From Anoxybacillus sp. J5B_2022 (GTDB lineage Bacteria; Bacillota; Bacilli; Bacillales; Anoxybacillaceae): a stretch of 40,018 bases of DNA. Numbering within the stretch: position 1 is the stretch's first letter; the number at the start of each line of letters is the position of its first letter. The stretch covers positions 1-40,018 of the forward strand of contig NZ_JAPSMC010000025.1 of the NCBI RefSeq assembly GCF_026847645.1. Direction: 5' to 3'. A program made the translations under genes and the position numbers. Positions 8,025-17,243 of the stretch are shown in pieces. The notes below the pieces were generated by a model that saw only the letters and a program-made list of their open reading frames with translations, searched no databases and was not told the DNA's origin.

Positions 8025-9374
8025 TTATCCCATCAACTTCCGCACCCACTTGAGCGCATTTGGGAAGTTCGGGTAGCGAATTGGGATGTCGAAAGTTGTT
8101 GTTTGTTTGACGACGCTTTTGTAGTGTGAGAAGGCATCGAAGCTTGCCTTGCCGTGGTAAGCGCCGATTCCGCTTTGTCCGACGCCGCCAAACGGCAAAT
8201 GGGGGTTGGCGATGTGCATGATGGTGTCGTTGATGCAGCCGCCGCCAAAGCTCACTTGTGCCAGCACTTGTTGCTCGATGTGCTTGTCTTCTGCAAACAA
8301 ATAAAGGGCGAGCGGTTTTTCGTTCGCTTGCACTGTGTGAATCACTTCCTCAATCGTTTGGAACGTAAGAATAGGTAAGAGAGGACCGAAAATTTCTTCT
8401 TGCATGATGGCATCGTCCCACGTTACATCATCTAGTAGCGTCGGCTCAATCCACCGCTGTTTGATGTCATAGTTTCCACCGTGTATCACCGTACCATTTA
8501 CTAAAAAACGAACAAGTCGTTCTGCATGCCGTTCGCTCACAATACGACCGTATGTATCGTGATTGCCGTACAGTTCATCCATATATCGCTTCATTTTTTC
8601 AAACAACGGCTGCTTCACCGCTTCGTGTACAAGGACGTAATCAGGGGCAATGCACGTTTGTCCAGCATTTAAAAACTTGCCCCAAATGATTCGTTTCGCG
8701 GCTAATTCGAGATGGGCAGACTGATCGACAATCGCTGGGCTTTTTCCACCGAGTTCTAATGTGACAGGAATAAGGTGTTTCGCAGCCGCCGCCATGACGA
8801 TTTTTCCGACCGGTACGCTTCCGGTGAAAAAAATATGGTCAAAGCGCAAGCTAAGTAGCTCTTGGCTTACATCACCCCCGCCTTCAACGACAGTAACATA
8901 CTCTTCCGGAAACGCCTCGGCAACGATTGTTTTCAACAGCGTTGACATCGCTGGCGTATATTCAGACGGTTTCACTACTGCACAATTTCCTGCCGCAATC
9001 GCGCCAATAAGCGGACTAATCGCGAGCTGAAACGGATAGTTCCATGGCGCAATAATGAGGCTTACTCCGTATGGCTCTGGATATACGTAGCTTTTTGAGC
9101 CAAAGTGCGTCAACGGCGTCGGTACGCGCTTCGGCTTCATCCATCGAGCAAGCCGCTTCGTGATAAAATGGATTTCTTCATACACGATCCCGATTTCTGT
9201 CGTATATGCTTCAAATGGTGATTTATTCAGCTCTTTCGCCAATGTATCAATAATCGTTTGTTCATGTGCTTGAATCGTTTCTTTCAAACGAGCAAGCTGC
9301 GCAAGCCGAAAAGACAACGAAAGCGTTGCCCCTGTGCGAAAATACCGCTTCTGTTTTTGCAGAATGTCATTCAT
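8025..9374 (-). CDS. NAD(P)-dependent aldehyde dehydrogenase (class 3 type, YwdH-like)
   Basis: A 449-aa aldehyde dehydrogenase that oxidises aldehydes to carboxylic acids with NAD(P)+. The catalytic Cys241 is in NAGQTC, the general base Glu207 in LELGGKSP and the cofactor motif in FFTGSVPVGK. PWNYPF (about 110-115) is the family substrate/cofactor segment. The length and the compact C-terminus are those of the class 3 group (fatty aldehyde type), to which B. subtilis YwdH belongs. The start at 9374 follows GAGAGGG; an upstream in-frame extension overlaps the PIN gene and is not needed. The 5' end overlaps the end of the PIN-domain gene (9367), so it may be co-transcribed from the jet side. 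The substrate cannot be predicted. Confidence 0.9.
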   Translation of the reverse strand: MNDILQKQKRYFRTGATLSLSFRLAQLARLKETIQAHEQTIIDTLAKELNKSPFEAYTTEIGIVYEEIHFITKRLARWMKPKRVPTPLTHFGSKSYVYPEPYGVSLIIAPWNYPFQLAISPLIGAIAAGNCAVVKPSEYTPAMSTLLKTIVAEAFPEEYVTVVEGGGDVSQELLSLRFDHIFFTGSVPVGKIVMAAAAKHLIPVTLELGGKSPAIVDQSAHLELAAKRIIWGKFLNAGQTCIAPDYVLVHEAVKQPLFEKMKRYMDELYGNHDTYGRIVSERHAERLVRFLVNGTVIHGGNYDIKQRWIEPTLLDDVTWDDAIMQEEIFGPLLPILTFQTIEEVIHTVQANEKPLALYLFAEDKHIEQQVLAQVSFGGGCINDTIMHIANPHLPFGGVGQSGIGAYHGKASFDAFSHYKSVVKQTTTFDIPIRYPNFPNALKWVRKLMG

Positions 9375-9978
9375 CGCTTTCCCTCTCTTTAAATACATAT
9401 TCCATATCAGATAAATACCTATAAAACTCCCTCGGATGAATGCGCTTAATCGATCCAATCTGGGCTGGAAATCGCCGATAATTGGTCGTAAGTATGTAAT
9501 CACATTCCTCTTGAATAGCTGTTATCCAAACATGAAAGTCTTCTTGATCAAAACGATAAAGTGGCTCAGACATTTCTTGCGAAGTAATAATCTGCTTAGC
9601 AGTTTCGTGATCACATCCGCTTAACTCGACCAATACTTCTCCAATCGGACGATTCTCTCGCATGATTGTTTCAACACTATACCGACCAACTAAGCTATTG
9701 ACAGGAAGGTTTGTATAGTACCGAAAGATTGGACATAAAAATTCGTTTAAAAATGCTTCGATTTCTTGCAGAGTGTATATAACCATCTTATCTCCTTTTC
9801 CAAGTCCTTGGAAAGCATTTCTAACAAACTCAAATAAACAAACACGTGATATGACTGGCTGAAAGAAATGTGGGAAACGAGCAGCTTTAAGAATCTTTCG
9901 GTTGATTCCATCGACTCGCAGCGCACCGCATAAAACGGTCGTGTCGATCAATACTTTAGGGGGGACGCAGGGAATCAT
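9367..9978 (-). CDS. PIN-domain protein, probable toxin of a toxin-antitoxin pair
   Basis: A 203-aa PIN-domain protein. PIN domains are Mg-dependent RNases and form the toxin of many two-gene modules. The N-terminal VLIDTTVL holds the first catalytic Asp. An acidic residue occurs in CLFEFVRNAF, and the C-terminal part DYILTTNYRRFP corresponds to the conserved D-x-x-x-TN strand with surrounding acidic residues (DQEDFHVW). The ATG overlaps the stop of the HTH gene (ATGA) and has no good ribosome site of its own, so translation is coupled. It lies directly downstream of a Wadjet-type operon on the same strand. RNase activity is family-based inference. Confidence 0.7.
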   Translation of the reverse strand: MIPCVPPKVLIDTTVLCGALRVDGINRKILKAARFPHFFQPVISRVCLFEFVRNAFQGLGKGDKMVIYTLQEIEAFLNEFLCPIFRYYTNLPVNSLVGRYSVETIMRENRPIGEVLVELSGCDHETAKQIITSQEMSEPLYRFDQEDFHVWITAIQEECDYILTTNYRRFPAQIGSIKRIHPREFYRYLSDMEYVFKERESDE

Positions 9979-10643
9979 AGATTAAATTCATCTACATCCC
10001 CTGCCTCTTGATTCTTTCTATCGATTTGGTGTAGGACTTGCTCTGCACGGTCATCTTGTTCCGGCGTTGTAACAAAAATGTCTTGTGGAATTCTCCAATG
10101 ACCGCCATCTGTTTTATATGCTCCTGGGAATTTTCCAATTTCACACATTCGTCGAATCGTTTGGTCACTTAACCCGAGCTTTTTCGCCACTTCAGTCGTC
10201 GTGTAATAAGCAATAGCAGTCTGTCTAGATGGAAATGAAACGATAGAGGTTGGTAGATGGTAGTTTTTTACTTTATTGTTTAATTTAGCACTTTCATTTA
10301 ACAGGGAAACAAGCAATTTTTTGCGAACAGTCAGTGAATCACCTTCCGCTATTTCGGACAGCTGTTCAATATAATCCACTAAATATTCATACGCCTTCTC
10401 CTGTTCTTTCGTTGTATAAGCCTCTCGCATTTTCTTTTCGATGTCCCGAAGCAAGGAAAGGTGCTCCTCATTTGGCAATGAAAAGCGAATGGTTGAAAAA
10501 ACAGGGAGCGTAATCCCTAGTTGCCAAAAAGATTTTTCAATTGCTGCTTTAAATACAGCTTTCGCCTTTTCACTATTAATTTGCGAAAGAATGTACACAC
10601 TATCCCACATATGTTCTTGCTCTCGGTCGATGGCACGTGTCAC
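9975..10643 (-). CDS. Excisionase/MerR-type HTH protein, probable antitoxin partner
   Basis: About 222 aa. The N-terminal 140 residues are helical, charged and not recognised. Residues about 140-190 form a helix-turn-helix of the excisionase/MerR type: YYTTTEVAKKLGLSDQTIRR, then a wing with GGHWRIP. The short C-terminal tail is acidic, as in antitoxins that cap a toxin. The start was set at GTG 10643, eight bases after AGGAGG; another GTG at 10652 overlaps the ribosome site itself. It overlaps the PIN gene by four bases. The HTH likely autoregulates the pair. Antitoxin function is inference from gene order. Confidence 0.65.
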   Translation of the reverse strand: MTRAIDREQEHMWDSVYILSQINSEKAKAVFKAAIEKSFWQLGITLPVFSTIRFSLPNEEHLSLLRDIEKKMREAYTTKEQEKAYEYLVDYIEQLSEIAEGDSLTVRKKLLVSLLNESAKLNNKVKNYHLPTSIVSFPSRQTAIAYYTTTEVAKKLGLSDQTIRRMCEIGKFPGAYKTDGGHWRIPQDIFVTTPEQDDRAEQVLHQIDRKNQEAGDVDEFNL

Positions 10644-10700
10644 TTTTCCCACCTCCTGTTAAAATTATTTTACTACCAAAACTCCAACAAAATCAACAAT

Positions 10701-11954
10701 TCAAATAAAATCAACATCTCCCTCCACCTCCCTCCTCAACGCTTCCACAATCGCCTCTTGATATCCCGCTTTTTTCCGCCGCAACATTTCTTGTTTTACT
10801 GGCTGCAAGTCACGAAGCGTGACCGATTGCAATTTCGCTAAGCGCTCGTCCGGCAACGGAACGGTCGGTTTTGTTACTAAATAATCGGCACGGTTGTAAT
10901 GCCAAAGCCGCACCGATTGCCCGTACCGCTCGACAAGGCGCTGAGCCATTTTTAATCCTTCTGGGTCAAAATCGCCCGAATAATAAAGAATGACTCCTTC
11001 TTTTACAAGCAAATCAAGCAGCCACATCGTCGCTAAATTGAGCTGACCGTTTGTGCTAATGAGCGGCACGTTCGTATCTAATAGCGTCGAAAACACGCCC
11101 GCATTTTCGACGACAAAGACGGTGTTGCCAATGGACGGATACGCCCGTGTCAATGGCATTACTTCCCGAAGCGGTATGTTAAGCGCGGTGTTCGTTTCAC
11201 ACGCAGCGGCCCATACAAGATGGCGTCCGCTCTCTGTTTCTGCCATCACGCCGGCGCACGTGACAAAGTTCAGCACATCTTCCCGCAACAGCCGATACGA
11301 CTGCAATAATTCGTTCACCTCTTCGACCGATGATATGTCGTAATCTTTTTCCGCGTAAAATTGCAGCGCCGAAAGCAATAACTTCCCCGCAAGCGTATGC
11401 AAATCAAACACATGCGGGTCGTTCGCCACTTGTTGCGCAAACACTGGTAGACGCACGTACGTGGACGGAAGCTGTTCAAGCGCGCGGCAAACGACGGAAA
11501 TTGCTGTTTCTAGCGCTTGAGGATTTTGCTGATAAGTTAATTGCACAAACCGCTGCTTCTCAACCGCCATCAGCCAATCGCGCTGTGCTCGATACGTATT
11601 CATAAGCCGCGCAAAGTATGCTTCTTTTTCCCGCTCTATTTCTCGTTGTTGCTCTTTTTTCGTCACAAGCGGTTCGCCAAAATAATGCGACAGCAGCTCG
11701 ACAAGAGAAATGCCGGCAAACCGTGTATTTTGGAGCTGTTTTTCAAAAGCGGCGAGCGATACGCGACTCATTTCTTTGCCAAAAAATGAATCAATCGCTT
11801 CCTTTTCCTCACTGGAAAAGTCATAAAGCGAAATCGTACCGCCAATGCGGCCAAGCGATTCGTATTTCTTTTTCATTTCGCAAAAAAGGCGGTGAAACGA
11901 ACGTTCACCGCGAAAAAATTGCACCGCCTCATCTAATCGGCTCAATGAGCTCAC
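10701..11954 (-). CDS. jetD: Wadjet component JetD, Toprim-type nuclease subunit (TIGR02679-like)
   Basis: 417 aa. In Wadjet anti-plasmid systems JetD is the topoisomerase-VI-like nuclease that cuts small circular DNA trapped by the JetABC SMC complex. The C-terminal Toprim fold is visible: VFVVENAGVF with Glu283, and YYSGDFDPEG with the metal-binding pair Asp328/Asp330. The N-terminal part matches the DUF3323-type arrangement as remembered for type II systems. The start is a GTG at 11954 overlapping the end of jetC by 26 bases; an in-frame TTG at 11945 is possible. It is the last gene of the operon. Type II assignment rests on the family set (TIGR02677-02680), recalled rather than searched. 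Confidence 0.87.
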   Translation of the reverse strand: MSSLSRLDEAVQFFRGERSFHRLFCEMKKKYESLGRIGGTISLYDFSSEEKEAIDSFFGKEMSRVSLAAFEKQLQNTRFAGISLVELLSHYFGEPLVTKKEQQREIEREKEAYFARLMNTYRAQRDWLMAVEKQRFVQLTYQQNPQALETAISVVCRALEQLPSTYVRLPVFAQQVANDPHVFDLHTLAGKLLLSALQFYAEKDYDISSVEEVNELLQSYRLLREDVLNFVTCAGVMAETESGRHLVWAAACETNTALNIPLREVMPLTRAYPSIGNTVFVVENAGVFSTLLDTNVPLISTNGQLNLATMWLLDLLVKEGVILYYSGDFDPEGLKMAQRLVERYGQSVRLWHYNRADYLVTKPTVPLPDERLAKLQSVTLRDLQPVKQEMLRRKKAGYQEAIVEALRREVEGDVDFI

Positions 11955-14900
11955 CCTTTCTTGCTAGTTCATCCTCGGTGACAAGCTGCTTTACTTTTCC
12001 GTTCCAATAATAGCGAATGACCGTCACGAACGAAGCGTTTTTCGGACGAACGAGTTCACAAATCGATAGCGCCGGAACTGTATCGTAATCGCCCCAAAGC
12101 GCCTGCGAGTTCATCACATAATTAAACCCAAGTTGTTCGACAAGCCCGAACATGTTGCGAATATTATTTTCGTCTACCCCCGCGAACGCTTCATCAAGCG
12201 AAATAATGTACGGTGCATCTTCTGCCGCTTCTTGATAGCGCGAATACGTCGCGGCAAATAACGGAATATACATCGCCATCGCTTTCTCCCCGCCGCTAAA
12301 TTGATAGAAACGTTGGTTCGTCAACTCCCGTTTCGGTTCGTTCGTCTTTTGGTAATAAAGCGTAAATGAAAACCACTTCCGATAGTCCAACACTTCTTTA
12401 ATAATTTGGTGCAACGTATTGCCTTGACCGCGCTCTTCTAACAACTCGCGTGCACGGTTAATTTTTGAGCGGAAATGTTTCGTCACCCGCTGCAAATCTT
12501 CCTCTTTCAATAGCCGCGAGTTCATTCGCAACAACTCGACAAGCTCTTTCGTATCCATCTCCTCTTCTGTTTCCGCTGTGCGCGGCTTCCATTGAATGAA
12601 CAACACAAGGCCGGAAGACGTATCGAGCTGTTGCATCAACTCATTCATATCTTTTACCCAACGTTCCGCCCGTTGGATACGGCTGCGCAAAATCCGCCCG
12701 ATTGTTTTTAAAATAATTTCTTCATACAATTCGCGGTCTTGCTCTTTCATATATTCGCGCTGCAAGAAAATGTCGTGCTCGATTTCGTTCCATACGTAAA
12801 ACGGCGATACGCGCTGCCCTTTATAATCAAGCAAAAGCACGATACGGTCTTGTTTTTCTCTCCATCCAGCGACTTTTAATTCCATTTCTTCGTCTAGCTC
12901 GATATCAGTAAACGGATTTGTTTCCTCCGCCACAACCGGTTCTTGGTTGAGCCGGTATTCTGTTAAATTGGCTGATTCTTGGAAAAAGACGCTATTTAAC
13001 CGATTCACAAGCGACGTTCTCGTTTCTTTTAACAGCGCCCCATATCGCTGAATCGCCTCTTTCGCCTGTTCGAACGTATCATGGGCATGCAGGTCAACAA
13101 GTTCAAGGGCGACCTCTCGCTCAAACGACCGCTTCCACGCCTCCGCTAACCGCTTAGCGAACGCTTCTTTCACCACCAACTGTTCGCATTTTTCGCCAAT
13201 AGCTTTTAGCTCATGCTCTAGCGCGATACGCTCGTTCAGTTTCGCTGGCATTTCCTGCTGCAAAAACGCCAATCGGTCGCGAACGCGCTGAATTTCTGCT
13301 TGAATTTCTTCTGCGCCCATTAGTTGTAGCGTCCGTTCGATTTCTTGTCGCTTCAAATCTAGTTTTTGCTGCTCTTTCGCTAGCACATTTCGTTCGCCTT
13401 TTGTTTCATCGATTTCTTGCTGCAACGTTTCTAACTGCTCCGTGAGACGATCAATGGTGTCGAGCACATGAGTAAGTGCTTGATGGGTAAGCTCAAGTTC
13501 ATGCAGACGCCGCATATACGATTTCATAAAGAGAAGCGCCTGTTCATATCCGTCTTTGGAAAATTCTAAATCGAGCCCTTCTGTTTGTTCACGCAACGTT
13601 TGTTTTGCTTGTTGCCAGTCGCGGGCTAGTTGGGCAAGCTTCTCGTTTTTCCGCTCCCATTCTTGTTGCTTGCTTATAATGTGCCGCTTCGTTTTCTCCC
13701 GTTCTTCAAAAGCCGCACGCATGTCGCGGTCGGTTGGAAAGGCGCGAAACCAGCTTTTCATTTGCTCAATTGCCTGATCGAGCTGCTTGAGCATTTCAGT
13801 TTGCTCGTGCAGATGAGCACGAAGCTCAATTAATTCCGCTTCGAGTGCAGCGATTTTTTCTAACCGCCAGCGCTTGCGGGCAGTCCGCCCAATAAACAGC
13901 GCTTTTTCCCGCATCGGTGCGTGCCCTTTGACTAATCCGAGCGTATAATAGCCCGCTTCATTGAGCACAAACGCTCCGTCCATTTCTCCATCGGCAAGAA
14001 CGATGCTCTGGAGCACTTCTTCGATGCGCGCTTTTGAAACCCCACACTCTTCATCTACGTCCGGCTGTAAATAGTCTGCTAATGTATGCGCCATTTCGAC
14101 TGGGCGTGGGACAATCACTCGGTCACAACTTACTTCGACATCGGTTTCCGTAATCAACGCATCGAGCAGCCCAGCGTGATATAGCGCGGATTCAATCCGC
14201 TCCCGAAGCGGCTCTGGCACATGGTCTTGAAATTCCACTCCTACATAAAACGGCACGAAGGCAATACCTTTTTCGTTTAACTCCGCTCGCGCCGCTATCG
14301 TTTGTTCATCGCGCGCTAGCTCTGGGTCTTTTTGCGTCTTCCATTGTTGCCATTCGGCTTCTTTTGTGGCAATCTTCTCTTCAAGTAAAGTGCACGCATG
14401 CCTTTGCTTCATTTTTTCTTCGTTTTTTCGATTGAGCGCTTCGTAATACGCCTCCGCAAACGGTTGTTTCATTTCGTCGACATGATACGTTTCGTATAGT
14501 TCGTGCAGACGCTGTAAAAACAGTTGGACAGATGCTTCCGGTACCGAAACGTCCCGACATTGTTCCAGCCAATGAAATACTTCTTGTTGGAAACGGGATT
14601 TTTCTGTTTCTAGCATTTCCAGCCATTTCGCTTCTTCATGGCGCAATTCGTCTACTTCCCGCTGCAGATCGCCTACCTCTTTACTCGTCTCTTCATAGCG
14701 CGCCTTCATCTCGTCATGGCGGCGCCAAAACGTGAGAACTTGTTCTAGTTTCTCAACATACACCTGTCCCTCGCGCTTCCATACGGTAAAGTCAAAATTC
14801 GCCTGTCTATGGCGGGAAAAATCAGCTTCATTAAGGTCATGGGCATGGAATGAACTTTCTATTGCATCTTGGCGTAACTCCTCTAACTGTTCGTTGATCT

Positions 14901-16077
14901 GTTTTTCCGTTCCATATCGCTTGTCATTGCTTTCTTCTAGTTGGCGCTTATAACGGCGTTCCAATTGCTCTTTTTCGTCGACTTGCCGCAACAGTTTTTG
15001 TTGCTTTTCGTGGATGTCTCGTATTTCTTGCTGGACGCGCTCGTATTGTTTCGCTGCTTGAAACACTTCATGGCTCGCTAACTCTAATTCTCGCTGATGC
15101 AATACGTCCTGCTCGTTCGCAAGCGTTTGAATGTATTCGCTCAAATCAGCAAGGTGCGTTTGTTTTTCTGCTTCCTCTGTAAGCCATTGTTTTCCTTCTT
15201 CTGCTAGCCGCTTCACATGTTTGTCTGCCTTCATCCATTCGCTTGCTTTTTCGGCCATCATATATTCGTTATACGCGCGGTATTGGGAACAAAGCCGTTT
15301 TAACGATTGCTCATCCCGCTCGAGCTGCTCAAGTTGTTGCTTCGTTTGGTCCATATTTTCAATCGTTTCCGATAAATGGCGCAACTCTTCATCCGTCAGC
15401 GCCGGAAGCGAGCTTTCTAAAATTTCATAAATAACGGTTGGCTTAAAGTCTTTCGATAGCTTCGGACTGCGCAATTGAATCAATAGCTCAATTAATTCTT
15501 GAAACGCCTCCATCGATTCAAAGCGGAAGACGTGTTTATTGACGAGCTCCATATATTCTTTTTGCGAATCGACGACCGTTCCGCCGTTGCCAAGCAGATT
15601 GGCTAATTCGCGTTTCGTGAGCGGAATTTTTTCTGTTCCGCTTGCCGACTTCTCCGTTTTATATAAAAATAAATCACGGCCGATGCGGCGGTTATCAAAA
15701 ATGACGAACCCCCAAAAATCCATATTTTTTTGCCGTTTTGCCCGCAAGCCGATGCCCGTTGTCACGTATTGGTCCGTCTGTTGGCGTTTATATTCTAAAA
15801 ACAAATAGCCTGTCCGCTCATCGCGGTCGACAATTTCCTTTTCGCCAAGCAAGTAATCTTCCATTCTCCGTGCCCGTGAACCGAACGGATCGAGCCGGTC
15901 CGGCGTTTTTTTTCCATCCAACAAGACAGGAAGCAAGCTTTGCATCGTCACCGATTTGCCAGAGCCGTTCGTGCCGCGAAGCAGCAGCTTGCCGTCCGCA
16001 AACTCAAAATATTGCTCATCGTAATACCAAAAATTGATGAACCCAGCGCGATGAAGCACCCACTTATTCGTCATCAT
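11929..16077 (-). CDS. jetC: Wadjet component JetC, SMC-like ATPase (TIGR02680-like)
   Basis: A 1382-aa SMC/MukB-like motor that would load on and extrude plasmid DNA. Walker A is GTNGSGKS at 35-42, close to the N-terminus. Two long charged coiled-coil arms (roughly 230-560 and 760-1010) flank a hinge-like middle. The ABC signature FSGGEKAMAM begins at about 1260 and Walker B YIISLDEAF at about 1290, with Asp1295-Glu1296. The MNSQALWG segment near the C-terminus fits the D/H-loop region of this family. The gene opens with ATGATG overlapping the last 14 bases of jetB and overlaps jetD downstream. It is intact, with no frameshift. Confidence 0.93.
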   Translation of the reverse strand: MMTNKWVLHRAGFINFWYYDEQYFEFADGKLLLRGTNGSGKSVTMQSLLPVLLDGKKTPDRLDPFGSRARRMEDYLLGEKEIVDRDERTGYLFLEYKRQQTDQYVTTGIGLRAKRQKNMDFWGFVIFDNRRIGRDLFLYKTEKSASGTEKIPLTKRELANLLGNGGTVVDSQKEYMELVNKHVFRFESMEAFQELIELLIQLRSPKLSKDFKPTVIYEILESSLPALTDEELRHLSETIENMDQTKQQLEQLERDEQSLKRLCSQYRAYNEYMMAEKASEWMKADKHVKRLAEEGKQWLTEEAEKQTHLADLSEYIQTLANEQDVLHQRELELASHEVFQAAKQYERVQQEIRDIHEKQQKLLRQVDEKEQLERRYKRQLEESNDKRYGTEKQINEQLEELRQDAIESSFHAHDLNEADFSRHRQANFDFTVWKREGQVYVEKLEQVLTFWRRHDEMKARYEETSKEVGDLQREVDELRHEEAKWLEMLETEKSRFQQEVFHWLEQCRDVSVPEASVQLFLQRLHELYETYHVDEMKQPFAEAYYEALNRKNEEKMKQRHACTLLEEKIATKEAEWQQWKTQKDPELARDEQTIAARAELNEKGIAFVPFYVGVEFQDHVPEPLRERIESALYHAGLLDALITETDVEVSCDRVIVPRPVEMAHTLADYLQPDVDEECGVSKARIEEVLQSIVLADGEMDGAFVLNEAGYYTLGLVKGHAPMREKALFIGRTARKRWRLEKIAALEAELIELRAHLHEQTEMLKQLDQAIEQMKSWFRAFPTDRDMRAAFEEREKTKRHIISKQQEWERKNEKLAQLARDWQQAKQTLREQTEGLDLEFSKDGYEQALLFMKSYMRRLHELELTHQALTHVLDTIDRLTEQLETLQQEIDETKGERNVLAKEQQKLDLKRQEIERTLQLMGAEEIQAEIQRVRDRLAFLQQEMPAKLNERIALEHELKAIGEKCEQLVVKEAFAKRLAEAWKRSFEREVALELVDLHAHDTFEQAKEAIQRYGALLKETRTSLVNRLNSVFFQESANLTEYRLNQEPVVAEETNPFTDIELDEEMELKVAGWREKQDRIVLLLDYKGQRVSPFYVWNEIEHDIFLQREYMKEQDRELYEEIILKTIGRILRSRIQRAERWVKDMNELMQQLDTSSGLVLFIQWKPRTAETEEEMDTKELVELLRMNSRLLKEEDLQRVTKHFRSKINRARELLEERGQGNTLHQIIKEVLDYRKWFSFTLYYQKTNEPKRELTNQRFYQFSGGEKAMAMYIPLFAATYSRYQEAAEDAPYIISLDEAFAGVDENNIRNMFGLVEQLGFNYVMNSQALWGDYDTVPALSICELVRPKNASFVTVIRYYWNGKVKQLVTEDELARKGELIEPIR

Positions 16078-17230
16078 CGTCTCTTCCTTTCATTATAAAA
16101 TCGTCTGGATATCGACCGACAAGCCGTCCAAGTAGCGGGTAAAGCACGACCATCCCCGTTTCCTGTTCATGCTCTGCCATCTTCCATTCTTTTAAAGCAG
16201 CGAGCAGCTCAGACGAGAGTTGTGCCATCGTCATTTCACGATACGTTTTGCTCCAGCCTTCGCCAAATTGCTCAATGCATTGGTGAAGCAACTGATGAAA
16301 ATCGGACATCGTCACGTGGATTTGTCCGTATTCATCCGGTGGATAGTTGTCCAAATGAGCGCGTACGACAGTGGCGAAATGAAGGATGATATCCGACGTC
16401 CCTTTTTGGTCTGGAAACAATGTATACACATGTTGCCGTTCTGGAATCGTCAGCAACGCTGCGTTTTTATATAATTCATAGCGAAAATCGGTATGTGCCT
16501 CGATATCGTCACGCAACCGATGGCGGAAGTTGCGCAAATAATAAAAGTTTGGGTCGTCTTTCTGCCGGCGGTACACGACAGGCGATAAAAAGAGCTGCCG
16601 ATAAATTGAGTGGCGTCGGTAGTCGTCCGGCGCTGCTTTCCATTCTTCTTCAAGCAGCTGCTCGATCGTTTCATATTGAATAAAATCTTTCGGGTACGAG
16701 CGCATAAAATAACGGGACAATACAGGGACTTCATACAACGCTTCTCCGTCTTCTTGATTCGCAAACGCCTCGAGTTCCCCGTCGACGTGATGTACAATCC
16801 CAATTTGCTCGGCTGTTTTCAAGACGCGAATAAGGGCGCGCCGATGTTGATAATTCGTCCAGTCAAGCGCCGTTTCTCCTGGATACATCGCTTTTATTTC
16901 TTCGCATACGTCAGACAATAAAAATTTTTCTTCGACCGCTTTTCCTTCTAAGTACGCAAGCAAACAACAAAATAAGGCGTAATCCAACGGTTCTTGAAAC
17001 GATTCAATTCCCATCCATGCTTCCGGCTCTGCCGGTATTTTTTCGAGCTTGGCAAAATAGCGATGTACAATTAACCGATAGCCGAATTTTTCTTGCACAT
17101 ACCGCTTCAGCACTTTTTCCCGTTCGCGTATTTTTTGAAAAAGTTCCGGTTCTTTTTCACGGACAATCCAAAAATGTTCAAACAACGCGGTTAACGCTTC
17201 TTTTGCTTTCTCATCAAACTCTTTTTCCAT
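16064..17230 (-). CDS. jetB: Wadjet component JetB, KITE-like subunit (TIGR02678-like)
   Basis: 388 aa, soluble and acidic, without membrane segments. It matches by length, order and general character the DUF2398/TIGR02678 protein, which acts as the KITE-type winged-helix dimer of the SMC complex, equivalent to MukE. The C-terminus is Asp/Glu-rich (GRDDDDE) and overlaps the start of jetC by 14 bases. The ATG at 17230 follows TTAGGAGAAGAGAAAGA and lies 13 bases after the jetA stop. No catalytic motif is expected or seen. Identification depends mainly on its place between JetA and JetC. Confidence 0.87.
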   Translation of the reverse strand: MEKEFDEKAKEALTALFEHFWIVREKEPELFQKIREREKVLKRYVQEKFGYRLIVHRYFAKLEKIPAEPEAWMGIESFQEPLDYALFCCLLAYLEGKAVEEKFLLSDVCEEIKAMYPGETALDWTNYQHRRALIRVLKTAEQIGIVHHVDGELEAFANQEDGEALYEVPVLSRYFMRSYPKDFIQYETIEQLLEEEWKAAPDDYRRHSIYRQLFLSPVVYRRQKDDPNFYYLRNFRHRLRDDIEAHTDFRYELYKNAALLTIPERQHVYTLFPDQKGTSDIILHFATVVRAHLDNYPPDEYGQIHVTMSDFHQLLHQCIEQFGEGWSKTYREMTMAQLSSELLAALKEWKMAEHEQETGMVVLYPLLGRLVGRYPDDFIMKGRDDDDE

Positions 17231-17243
17231 TCTTTCTCTTCTC

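Noticed and set aside
16450-16803. 117-codon frame inside jetB
   Set aside because: Out-of-frame shadow of jetB on the same strand with no start signal.
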